Below, piece after piece: positions 25,086 through 32,739 of a stretch of DNA of 64,000 nt (position 1 is the stretch's first letter; each line of letters starts with the position of its first letter). Made by a program: the position numbers and the translations under genes. The stretch comes from Methanoculleus marisnigri JR1 (GTDB taxonomy: Archaea > Halobacteriota > Methanomicrobia > Methanomicrobiales > Methanoculleaceae). Below the pieces are notes generated by a model. It had not been told where the DNA came from. It searched no databases and was given only the letters and a program-made list of their open reading frames with translations. Location of the stretch: positions 2,164,695 to 2,228,694 of the forward strand of contig NC_009051.1 in the NCBI RefSeq assembly GCF_000015825.1, read 5' to 3'.

Positions 25086-25748
25086 CTACCGGCGAGCCGC
25101 CGTCCTGCCGCGATCGCCGTGCGCCCGGACGCCGAGATCGAACCCGGCAAGGATCCGGCGGCAGGTACAGTGGCTCCCGAGGTGGCAGAGAGCGGCCTTC
25201 GCCGCCTCGAACCGGACGGGGAAGTCGATCCCGGGTATGATCTCCGGGAGATCGCCGAACCCGATCGTGATGTGCGGCGAGTAGTGCTCGTACGCGGAGG
25301 TCTTCTGGAACCGCAGAAGGCAGTCGACGGACGGGGCGGACGCTTCCCCGGCAAACATCTCCGGACCCGCCGCGGGCGCCAGGTAGGGTTTCAGGGCGTT
25401 CATCACGCTCTTGTGAAAGAGCTGGAGGATCTCCGTCCGGAGGATGTGGAAGGTGGAGACGATCTCTCCCGCGTTCTTGTGTTTCGCAACGGAGTCGATG
25501 GTCAGGACCATGGGGGAGCATTGCCGCGCAATCCGCTCAACCTTCGCGGCGATCTCCGGGATATCCCCGCTCCTTGCCGGGAACATCGCGACCGAGATGT
25601 GCGGGAGGCAGTTCTCCCTGTCGAGACGTATCCCTCCGTCCAGGTTGCCGGCGAGCAGCGTCCGGTTCGCGCCGACCGCCATATCCATGATCGGGCCGGG
25701 CGGCAGGAGAACGACATCGACGGCGATCGTTTCGGGAAGTTCATGCAT
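25086..25748 (-). CDS. 2H phosphoesterase / RNA 2',3'-cyclic phosphodiesterase-like protein
   Basis: Protein of the 2'-5' RNA ligase superfamily. The two catalytic H-x-[ST] tetrapeptides are PHISVAMFP (H50, S52) and SPHITIGFG (H159, T161) in the expected symmetric halves. The start at ATG 25748 (MHELPETIAVDVV) is chosen because a CTTTTTTACC element lies 25-30 bp upstream, giving a leaderless mRNA; the longer frame would run through that promoter-like sequence. The C-terminal 30 residues are basic and Arg-rich. Substrate unknown: an RNA or nucleotide cyclic phosphate is likely. Confidence 0.78.
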   Translation of the reverse strand: MHELPETIAVDVVLLPPGPIMDMAVGANRTLLAGNLDGGIRLDRENCLPHISVAMFPARSGDIPEIAAKVERIARQCSPMVLTIDSVAKHKNAGEIVSTFHILRTEILQLFHKSVMNALKPYLAPAAGPEMFAGEASAPSVDCLLRFQKTSAYEHYSPHITIGFGDLPEIIPGIDFPVRFEAAKAALCHLGSHCTCRRILAGFDLGVRAHGDRGRTAARR

Positions 25749-25838
25749 GGGGCCGAAGAGAGCGGTGGGGTAAAAAAGCGTTTTCCCCCGGAGATTCGCT
25801 TCCCGCCGCATGACGCCGCAGGCTCGTCCCGGCCGCGC

Positions 25839-26039
25839 TCACCACCTTACGCCGAAGATCGGCTCCTCCTCAACGAGGTTCGTTATCCTCCGGACGCTCG
25901 CCTCCACCGGGATGTCCTCTCCGCTGCAGAGTCCGAGTTTGAGCTGGTCCAGGCCTGCAGCCACCGAGTCGTCCTTTGAACGAACGCCGCTTACCGTCAC
26001 CCTGAACGTCAGCGTCACCAGCCATTGGGTCGCCCCCAT
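25839..26039 (-). CDS. Small conserved hypothetical protein (66 aa)
   Basis: A compact alpha/beta protein (TLTFRVTVSGVRSKDDSVAA, DIPVEASVRRITNLVEEEPI). Start at ATG 26039 (MGATQWLV), with GAGGGGGG five bases upstream; the ATG at 26054 in the same frame is an alternative. A GGTATACC-like promoter element sits near 26063-26075. It follows the divergent gap before the surface-protein operon. No function is assigned. Confidence 0.6.
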   Translation of the reverse strand: MGATQWLVTLTFRVTVSGVRSKDDSVAAGLDQLKLGLCSGEDIPVEASVRRITNLVEEEPIFGVRW

Positions 26040-26459
26040 CTCTTCCCCCCTCATACGTGGACGGGGTATACCGCCGGTGGCTCATAAAGCCAGCTCATGA
26101 CCGGGAGGCTATACCCGGGATACCCCGTGCGAAGAGCCGGCCCCTCCGGCAAGAACTGCAAAAAATGGTGGACTGATGAGTGAGATCGGAGAGCAGCACG
26201 GCGTTATGAGAACGTACAGAGGGGTGTTGAAGCGTTGCATCACGAATGGAGGTATCGTTGCAGTCACGCATCCGGTCAATCGATCCCGTACCGGCTCGCC
26301 CGTATCCCGAGCATAATATATTATGCAGGTGATAAAAATGTTTTCGCGATACCCGGCATAACGCACCACCCTGAACAGGCGGGAGCAGCCGTGCACAACG
26401 AATATATATAAACACCAGGGACTCCAGGACTCCGACGATCCGCCCGGGAGGGATGGGGA
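26040..26459. promoter_or_regulatory. Intergenic region with AT-rich palindrome GCATAATATATTATGC
   Basis: About 420 bp without a gene. A perfect 16-bp palindrome, GCATAATATATTATGC, lies at 26311-26326, and ATATATATAAAC near 26402-26413 is a clear TATA box for the surface-protein gene at 26460. The palindrome is about 85 bp upstream of that TATA box and could be an operator or a second promoter. The remaining sequence shows nothing recognisable. Confidence 0.5.
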
Positions 26460-27737
26460 ATGATCCAGGTATTTACGGCTGCGCCCCGGAGGGGCATGAA
26501 AAGGGAAACGATCGGTTGTTTCACGGGCGCACTCATTCTCATCCTGGTGCTCATCCCGGCAGCGGCGTCCGCGGCCGCCCCGTCGGTGATCGTCTCCAAC
26601 TACACCGTCACCCCTGCCGTCCTGATGCCCGGCGACGAAGGGACGATCACCGTGGTGCTCACGAGCACGGCTATGCCGTCCTCGGGATCGCCGCTCAACA
26701 TCATGCTTGACCCCGGCACCGGGGAGACGAACACCTCTGCGGAGACGGAGGAGAACGCCTACATCGAGAACGTGCTCCTGCACAGTACGGACGTCGAGGT
26801 CATGAGCGGGAGCTTCCAGGATATCGGCGAGATCGGCCCCGGCCAGTCCTTCCCGCTCACGTTCCGGATTCGCGCCCCGGGAGAAGAGGGGATCTACTTC
26901 CCGGAGGTCTGGGTCAGCGTGCGGGACGGGGCCAGCGTGCGGTATCCCGTGCCGGTGAACGTCAACTCCGCGCACGCCCTGATCAAGAGGCCCGCGCTCC
27001 GGGTGGAGAGAACCGTCCCGGCGTCCGTCGACCCGGGCGACCCCTTCAACGTCACGCTGACCATCCATAACGACGGTCAGGCAAGCGCGAGCGACATCTC
27101 CGTCGGCGTCAACGCCACCTCCGGCGGGATCGCCCCGCGGAACTCGGAGAACTACTACATCCCCGAACTCCAGGCGGGGAATGACGCCGTCCTGAACCTG
27201 ACCTTCGAGACCGATGCCAGCGCACGGCTCGGGCTTACACCGATCCTCGTCACCGTCGATTACCGGGGTGCCGATCTCGCGCCGTCCAGACAGATCGCGA
27301 CGATCGGGATCCCCGTCGTCGGCAGCGCCGAGATGGGCGTCGCTTCCGTCAGAACCGAACCCGCCCGGATCGCTGCCGGGGACACGGTCGACCTGACGAT
27401 CCGGCTGGAGAACACCGGGACGGCGGATGCGGAATCGGTCAGGGCGACCATCGAGGATCTCGCCCTCCCGGGTTCGAAAGAGGCGTTCCTCGGGACGATT
27501 GAGCCGGGAAACGACGGGCCCGCCATCTTCTCACTCGTTGCCGACGAGGCGGGAGAGTTCGGCTACACCCTCGTCGTCCGGTATACCGACGACTACGGCG
27601 AACATACGGTCAGGCAGCCCCTGCAGGTTGTCGTCACCGAACAAAGCCCGTTTCCGATGATCGTGGCCGTGGCAGCCGTCCTCGTCGTCGCCGTCGCGGC
27701 CGCGATCTACTGGTACCGGCGGCGAAAGGAGGAATGA
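26460..27737 (+). CDS. Secreted, membrane-anchored CARDB-like surface protein
   Basis: A 425-residue exported protein. A basic n-region (RRGMKRE) and hydrophobic helix ending PAAASAAA form a signal peptide (start at 26460 with GGAGGG upstream, or codon 13). At least three Ig/CARDB-like beta domains follow (VDPGDPFNVTLTIHNDGQ, IAAGDTVDLTIRLENTGT). The C-terminus is a transmembrane helix followed by YRRRKEE, giving an extracellular protein tethered to the membrane. It overlaps the permease gene as ATGA, so it is the dedicated extracytoplasmic partner of this ABC system. Confidence 0.85.
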   Translation: MIQVFTAAPRRGMKRETIGCFTGALILILVLIPAAASAAAPSVIVSNYTVTPAVLMPGDEGTITVVLTSTAMPSSGSPLNIMLDPGTGETNTSAETEENAYIENVLLHSTDVEVMSGSFQDIGEIGPGQSFPLTFRIRAPGEEGIYFPEVWVSVRDGASVRYPVPVNVNSAHALIKRPALRVERTVPASVDPGDPFNVTLTIHNDGQASASDISVGVNATSGGIAPRNSENYYIPELQAGNDAVLNLTFETDASARLGLTPILVTVDYRGADLAPSRQIATIGIPVVGSAEMGVASVRTEPARIAAGDTVDLTIRLENTGTADAESVRATIEDLALPGSKEAFLGTIEPGNDGPAIFSLVADEAGEFGYTLVVRYTDDYGEHTVRQPLQVVVTEQSPFPMIVAVAAVLVVAVAAAIYWYRRRKEE

Positions 27738-28945
27738 CCGCGGTGTTTTCAGGCATCAAGGTCTCCGCGTTCCTGGCATGGAAGTCAATCCAGCGCGGGA
27801 GCCAAGGAACGCTCGCCCTCACCATCATGATCATCGCCCTCATCTTCGTGAACCTGGTCTTCCTCCCCTCCATCATCTCCGGGGTCGTCGTGACCTTCGA
27901 CGCCCAGTCAATCGACTTCGACGTCGGAAACCTGGTCGTCGAGCCCCGGGAAGGCAGCCGGTATATCGACGGCGTGGACGGCCTCCAGAAGAAGGTCGAG
28001 CAGATCCCGGGAATCACCGGCACGTCGCCCCGTATAACCGCCGGGGCGACGTTCGTTTACCGGGGGCGCAACGCCGCCAGCACGCTCTACGGCATAACCC
28101 CGGAAGACGAGCGGTCGGTGACCAGGATCGCCGAATATATGACCGCGGGAGAGTTCCTCTCGGACGGCGATACCGACGCCATCATCATCGGCGCGACCCT
28201 CGCGGGGACGGAAGGGGTGGAGGAAGGCGGCCTCCCTTCGCTCCGGGGGGTCGAGGTCGGCGATTCGGTGGAGGTGGCCTACCCGAACGGCGAGACGCGA
28301 ACCTACCGGGTGAAGGGAATCTTCGAGACCCAGTCATTCGGCGTCGATACGGCGGCCTTCGTCACCACCCGCGAGATGAGCGAGGTGCTCGGGCTCGATG
28401 ATCAGGCGTCCGCGATCCTGGTGAAGACCGCGGTAAACGGCAGGGAGGAGGAATACAAGAGGGAGATCCTCTCCTACGGCGTCCAGGAGGATGTCCTGAC
28501 GTTCCGGGAGAAGTCGGGAGGGTTCGTCGAACAGGCGATCCAGAGTTTCAACATCATCAACGCCATCTCGACACTCGTCAGCCTGATCATCGCCATCGTG
28601 GTGGTCTTCATCGTGATCTTCATCAACACCGTGAACCGGCGCCGCCAGATCGGGATCCTGAAAGCAATCGGCATCGACCAGCAGATCATCATCAACTCCT
28701 ACGTCCTCCAGGTGCTCTTCATCACCGCCGTCGGGGCTCTCGTCGGGATCGGGCTGAACGCCGGGGTGACGACCTACCTGACCGCCTACCCGCTCGTCTT
28801 CCCCGGCGGCCCGGTCTACCCGGACGTGGAGGCGTCGGCCATCCTCCGGAGCATCGCAAGCCTCTTCGCGGTCTCGGTGGTGGCGGGCTACATCCCGGCG
28901 TGGCGGATCGCGCGGGAGGATATCCTCACCGCAATCAGGGGATGA
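27734..28945 (+). CDS. ABC transporter permease, FtsX/MacB type
   Basis: A 403-residue permease. One transmembrane helix near the N-terminus (LALTIMIIALIFVNLVFL) precedes a large extracytoplasmic domain (about 55-270, beginning FDVGNLVVEPREGSRYID). Three C-terminal helices follow, with the FtsX cytoplasmic loop NRRRQIGILKAIGIDQQII. This is the mechanotransmission topology of LolCDE/MacB systems, which move lipoproteins or peptides or drive surface remodelling rather than import solutes. It overlaps the upstream surface-protein gene and precedes the ATPase by 4 bp. Confidence 0.9.
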   Translation: MTAVFSGIKVSAFLAWKSIQRGSQGTLALTIMIIALIFVNLVFLPSIISGVVVTFDAQSIDFDVGNLVVEPREGSRYIDGVDGLQKKVEQIPGITGTSPRITAGATFVYRGRNAASTLYGITPEDERSVTRIAEYMTAGEFLSDGDTDAIIIGATLAGTEGVEEGGLPSLRGVEVGDSVEVAYPNGETRTYRVKGIFETQSFGVDTAAFVTTREMSEVLGLDDQASAILVKTAVNGREEEYKREILSYGVQEDVLTFREKSGGFVEQAIQSFNIINAISTLVSLIIAIVVVFIVIFINTVNRRRQIGILKAIGIDQQIIINSYVLQVLFITAVGALVGIGLNAGVTTYLTAYPLVFPGGPVYPDVEASAILRSIASLFAVSVVAGYIPAWRIAREDILTAIRG

Positions 28946-28949
28946 AGAG

Positions 28950-29639
28950 ATGATCGTCGCGGAAAACCTCATGAGGGTCTACACGATGGGGAAGGTGGAG
29001 GTCCGCGCCCTTGCGGGGGTCTCGCTCGAGGTCGCAAAGGGTGAGTTTGTCGGGATCATGGGCGCGAGCGGCAGCGGCAAGTCGACGCTCCTCCATATCC
29101 TCGGGCTCCTCGACCGCCCCACCTCCGGTGCGGTCACGATCGACGGAACCGACGTCCTCGCCCTCTCCGACCACCGGCGAACCCTCTTCCGGCTGAACCG
29201 GCTCGGCTACGTCTTCCAGGACTACGCGCTCATCGGGGAACTCACCGCGCTCGAGAACGTCTACTTAACGTCGCTCGTCCGGGGAGCACCGAAAGCCGAG
29301 TACATCGAGCGGAGCACCGATATCCTCCGGCGGGTCGGCCTCGGCGACCGGATGGATCACCGGCAGAGCGAACTCTCGGGCGGCGAGCAGCAGCGCGTCG
29401 CGATAGCCAGGGCGCTCGTGAACAACCCGAGCATCCTGCTCGCCGACGAACCCTGCGCAAACCTGGACAGCCGGACCTCGAAGAGCATCCTCGACCTCTT
29501 TGCGCGGTTAAACGAGGAACTCGACCAGACGATCGTGATGGTCTCGCACGAGGAGTGGCACAAGGAGTACTTCTGCCGCATCGTCACGCTCCGGGACGGG
29601 CTGATCGGGGAGATGGTGGAATGCAGGAAGGAGACATAA
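28950..29639 (+). CDS. ABC transporter ATP-binding protein, LolD/MacB type
   Basis: ATPase of the same exporter, 229 residues. Walker A GASGSGKST, Q-loop FQDYALI, signature LSGGEQQR, Walker B ILLADEP and the H-loop SHEEWHKEY are all present. The final ~30 residues are shorter than in importers, as usual for LolD. The ATG at 28950 closes an operon of surface protein, permease and ATPase. Confidence 0.93.
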   Translation: MIVAENLMRVYTMGKVEVRALAGVSLEVAKGEFVGIMGASGSGKSTLLHILGLLDRPTSGAVTIDGTDVLALSDHRRTLFRLNRLGYVFQDYALIGELTALENVYLTSLVRGAPKAEYIERSTDILRRVGLGDRMDHRQSELSGGEQQRVAIARALVNNPSILLADEPCANLDSRTSKSILDLFARLNEELDQTIVMVSHEEWHKEYFCRIVTLRDGLIGEMVECRKET

Positions 29640-29663
29640 CCCCGCCATCCCGGCCAGGGTAGA

Positions 29664-29834
29664 ATCGGAAAAAACGGCGGAGACATTTTCATCTCGCCGA
29701 CGGCAAAGAAGTTCAGCCCGGAGCATGCGGCGGCGTTGATGGCGGAGGCGGGCCTGGAGGTCAGGACGGTGGCGGAGTCGGGACCGTATCACTACATCGT
29801 CACGACCGTGCCGGGGGATAAAAAGAAGGGTTAG
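29664..29834 (+). pseudogene. 5'-truncated C-terminal fragment, methyltransferase-like
   Basis: An open frame without a plausible start reads GGDIFISPTAKKFSPEHAAA, then LMAEAGLEVRTVAESGPYHY and IVTTVPGDKKKG, then stop (29832-29834). The mix of a helix, the GLEVRTVAE strand and the GPYHYIV ending looks like the tail of a class I SAM-dependent methyltransferase (recalled resemblance). It begins right after the ABC ATPase and ends 3 bp before the convergent lipoprotein gene, so the 5' part of the ancestral gene is gone. Alternatively it is a very short novel gene. Confidence 0.5.
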
Positions 29835-29837
29835 GGA

Positions 29838-30446
29838 TTACTTCAGGTTCGCGATGCCGCCGTAGTTGACGGCGTTTACGAACGCATGGAGGTCCTGCTC
29901 AGAGCCGCCTTCGACGCTGACGTAGACCATGAACCGTTCGTTCACGCCGACCCAGGTGCCGTAGGAATCGGGTTTGCTGAAATACTCCCAGGACGGGTGG
30001 CCGCTGACCGTGCCCTGCTTGTAGTAGCCCTCGGTCGTCTCGAACGAAACAAACGAATCCCAGGACTCCCAGTAGCCCACGTCGTAGTGGGCTGAATCCT
30101 GGAGCAGGATCGTCGCCCGGGCATCGTCCCTGTTGTAGTCACGAGACGCCCAGGTCCACTGGCCGTCCTCGACGGTCCATGACGCCCCTACAGGCTCTTC
30201 TGCAGTCCATCCTGCAGGCGCATCCGGGAGGAACGAGATCAACGTCGTATACGAAACCGCGGTCACACCGCCCTCTGCGGCCCCGGAGACGGTGGTGCCG
30301 GCGGCGGCCGGAACCGTCGTGGCACCGGGGGTAACCCCCGGATCGGTCGTATCCGATGAACCCGATGTACAGCCTGCCGTCATGAGACAAAACGCGAGTA
30401 ACACGACGAGCGCCGGAAAGATCATTCTGGGAGAGAGTATTTTCAT
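29838..30446 (-). CDS. Secreted lipoprotein of unknown function
   Basis: A 202-residue protein with a signal peptide and lipobox (LMTAGC, C26), then a Ser/Thr/Ala-rich spacer (about 27-60) and a beta-rich domain with many Trp/Tyr residues (GQWTWASRDYNRDDARATIL, GYWESWDSFVSF). TATA-like CTATAAATATT (about 30486-30496) and GAGGGG before the ATG support the start. Likely a surface-exposed binding protein; no family recognised. Confidence 0.8.
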   Translation of the reverse strand: MKILSPRMIFPALVVLLAFCLMTAGCTSGSSDTTDPGVTPGATTVPAAAGTTVSGAAEGGVTAVSYTTLISFLPDAPAGWTAEEPVGASWTVEDGQWTWASRDYNRDDARATILLQDSAHYDVGYWESWDSFVSFETTEGYYKQGTVSGHPSWEYFSKPDSYGTWVGVNERFMVYVSVEGGSEQDLHAFVNAVNYGGIANLK

Positions 30447-30666
30447 AATAATCCCCTCAAAACGTCGTAAAGGACAGATTAATATTTATAGGTTGTTGTT
30501 TTGCAGTGCCGGCCGTTAAAATCATCCCGAAATCATTTTGGAGTGTGCATAGACATCACTCTAAAAGACCGGTTCCGAAACGATCGGATCCGGATACGCT
30601 CAAATGGCGAATATCATTGCCAGGGGTTTAAGAAAAGTATTTAACAATCGCGGGATACCTTACCGC

Positions 30667-31128
30667 ATGGTTCAGAGAACGAGCATCTGCAGCGTCCTGG
30701 TTGCAGGACTGCTGGTAATGTGCCTCCTCGGTGCCGGCTGCACGTCGCAGCCGACGGAGGAGGGAACCCCGACCGCAACGCCCACTCCGGCAGAGACCAC
30801 GCCCGCCCCGGCGGAGGAGTACGCCTTCAACGAGACGAACGCCAACGAGACCGTCACCCTCCCGGCAGGGAGCGAGATCACGATCAGCCTCGCCGAGAAC
30901 CCGACGACCGGCTACGAGTGGAACGTCACCTCGTCGACCGGACTCGAGTACGTGAACGACACCTACATCCCGCCGGAGACCGAACTCGTTGGCGCCGGTG
31001 GAGTCCACGTCTGGGAGTACGTCGCCGCCGAGGAGGGCGCCGGTGAGTTCTCCGCGATCTACAAGCGGCCCTGGGAAGAGACGACCGGAAACGAGACCAC
31101 ATTCTCGATGGCGTTCATCATCGAGTAA
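30667..31128 (+). CDS. Chagasin-like (I42) protease-inhibitor lipoprotein
   Basis: A 153-residue lipoprotein: signal helix, lipobox LLGAGC (C25), Thr/Pro-rich spacer, then a domain with the three loops of inhibitor family I42: NPTTGY (78-83), GAGG (109-112) and RPWE (134-137). These loops insert into cysteine-protease active sites in chagasin. The start is ATG 30667 because TATTTAAC (30638-30645) lies 25 bp upstream, predicting a leaderless transcript; the longer in-frame reading crosses this TATA box. Possible roles are protection of surface proteins or control of an endogenous protease. Confidence 0.85.
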   Translation: MVQRTSICSVLVAGLLVMCLLGAGCTSQPTEEGTPTATPTPAETTPAPAEEYAFNETNANETVTLPAGSEITISLAENPTTGYEWNVTSSTGLEYVNDTYIPPETELVGAGGVHVWEYVAAEEGAGEFSAIYKRPWEETTGNETTFSMAFIIE

Positions 31129-31158
31129 CAACCCATCCCTTTTTCTGCACATCCCCCG

Positions 31159-31917
31159 TCACCGGCTGTTCCCGAACCGCCCCGACACCTCCGTACCCGA
31201 CCACGGGCCGCCGTGCGCCGCATAGATCCGTTCCACCCCCAATGCAAGGAGTCCCCGGATGCTTCTCCTCGCCGCGGCAGAGTCCTCCGTCCTGAACGGC
31301 AGCCGGGCCCTCCCGCCCGGAAACAGGGCAGAGATCAGGTCGCCGACGATGGCGGTCCCGCCGGCGACGAGAACCGAGACCGAGCCGGGGGTATGCCCCG
31401 GCGTGGGGATGACCCTGCCCCTGATCCCGAAGGCCGCAAGGTCGGCAACGCCACCGATGACGATATCGGGTTCAACGCCCCCCGGGCCGGGGGTGGCATT
31501 GCCGGCCGCAAGCCCGATCAGGCGCGGGACGATCCCGACCGGAAAGCGCAGGCCGCCGACCCCGACCCGCACGGCATCGGCATCGGCATCGTGAACGGCG
31601 ATCGGTGCGCCGGTCAGTTCCCGGAGCGCGTCGGCACTCCCGTAATTCTCCTGATGCCCGTGCGTGATCAGGATCAGGGAGACCTCATCGGGCCTGATGC
31701 CCGCCTGCTTCATCGCGACCAGAACGACCGCCTCATTCCCGGGGTTACCGGTATCGACCAGGAGCACGCCCTGATCCCTGACGATGAACGCAGAGGTCGC
31801 GCCGAGCGGCACGGCGACGACCGCCGGAAGACGGCGGACGGCGGGGCCCTTCCCCTTTCGTCCCGGGGGCCCCCCGCTCCCGGCAGAACCCCCCGCATTC
31901 GGACAGTCGGCCTTCAT
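31159..31917 (-). CDS. Metallo-beta-lactamase-fold protein with altered metal motif
   Basis: A 252-residue MBL-fold protein. The metal motif, normally HxHxDH, reads HGHQEN (H86, H88, E90, N91): the metal-2 Asp and His are replaced. PGHTPGSVSVL, the AIVGDLI aspartate and the AHGG C-terminal histidine remain, so metal site 1 may persist. The N-terminal ~25 residues are Gly/Pro/Lys-rich. The gene is convergent with the chagasin-like gene. Either a mononuclear variant or a degenerate enzyme. Confidence 0.78.
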   Translation of the reverse strand: MKADCPNAGGSAGSGGPPGRKGKGPAVRRLPAVVAVPLGATSAFIVRDQGVLLVDTGNPGNEAVVLVAMKQAGIRPDEVSLILITHGHQENYGSADALRELTGAPIAVHDADADAVRVGVGGLRFPVGIVPRLIGLAAGNATPGPGGVEPDIVIGGVADLAAFGIRGRVIPTPGHTPGSVSVLVAGGTAIVGDLISALFPGGRARLPFRTEDSAAARRSIRGLLALGVERIYAAHGGPWSGTEVSGRFGNSR

Positions 31918-32090
31918 GGCATCCCCACCATGGGATGGCCTCTCCCTACATCAATGATTCGGTCGAGAGAGGAAGAATCCGTGGGACGGAGCAGAAAACG
32001 GCCGAAAAAAAGGGAAAATCACCGGACGAGGAGCGAGAGCTCCGACAGCATTTCAATATACATATATATCGTAAAATCAAGTTTGGAACT

Positions 32091-32633
32091 ATGACGTATG
32101 AGAAATTGACATCCCGACATCTCCTCGCAATCTTCCTAGTCTTTTCCCTGGCGCTCGCCGTCCCGGCAGCCGCACAGGAGACCGGTATACAGCAGGTGCA
32201 GCCCGGCGATACGATCGAGGTGGGGCCCGAACCGATCACCCTCGACCTCCTGGGTCTCCGCAACGCGGATTCGTTCAGCCAGATCACGGAACTCCGGAAA
32301 TACCAGGATGACAACCCTGCAAAATCGATCCAGCGGGTTATCGGCGTGGCGAAAGACGGTTACTTCACGATCAACGTCTATACGTTCAAAGGGCATTACG
32401 GACGGTATTTCCCGTACAGCAAGTCAGACGGCCTGCTCCATGAGAACAGCATCATGTTCGTCCACGCCTCGACCCCTACCGCCACAGAGACCGTAGCCAC
32501 GGTCACGGAGACGCCTACGGAGGAACCGACGGCCACGGAGACGCCGGAACCGACGCGGGCGCCGCTCCCGGGACTGATCGCGATTACCGCCCTCGGTATC
32601 TGCGGGCTGCTCGCGGCGGCACGGAAACGATAG
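32091..32633 (+). CDS. Secreted surface glycoprotein with Thr/Glu linker and C-terminal anchor
   Basis: A 180-residue exported protein. The signal peptide is LLAIFLVFSLALAVPAAAQE. The mature domain begins GIQQVQPGDTIEVGPEPITL and ends YGRYFPYSKSDG, resembling S-layer-associated DUF3821-type domains of Methanomicrobiales (low certainty). A Thr/Glu/Pro linker (ETPTEEPTATETPEPTR) suited to O-glycosylation follows, then LPG, a hydrophobic helix and AARKR, the tripartite layout of archaeosortase-processed proteins. The start at 32091 fits a TATA box (CATATATATC, about 32061) 26 bp upstream and a leaderless mRNA. Confidence 0.78.
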   Translation: MTYEKLTSRHLLAIFLVFSLALAVPAAAQETGIQQVQPGDTIEVGPEPITLDLLGLRNADSFSQITELRKYQDDNPAKSIQRVIGVAKDGYFTINVYTFKGHYGRYFPYSKSDGLLHENSIMFVHASTPTATETVATVTETPTEEPTATETPEPTRAPLPGLIAITALGICGLLAAARKR

Positions 32634-32663
32634 GCGAACCCGCGGCAGAACAACTCCGCACTA

Positions 32664-32669
32664 TTTTTT
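32664..32669 (+). terminator. U-tract terminator of the surface glycoprotein gene
   Basis: Six T's lie 30 bp after the stop at 32633, on the coding strand. A complementary signal for the convergent EF-2 gene lies at 32707-32712. Confidence 0.5.
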
Positions 32670-32706
32670 CTAACGAAACCATCGTCCCGCCCGTCGACGG
32701 CCGGGG

Positions 32707-32712
32707 AAAAAA
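32707..32712 (-). terminator. U-tract terminator of the rps12-rps7-fusA operon
   Basis: Six A's on the plus strand read as U's downstream of the EF-2 stop (32740) on the minus strand. Confidence 0.5.
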
Positions 32713-32739
32713 TGAAACGGGAGGGTATATCGATACTCG

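Noticed and set aside
31935..32090. N-terminal extension of the surface glycoprotein to 31935
   Set aside because: The extension is charged, crosses a TATA box and would bury the signal peptide; ATG 32091 is better.
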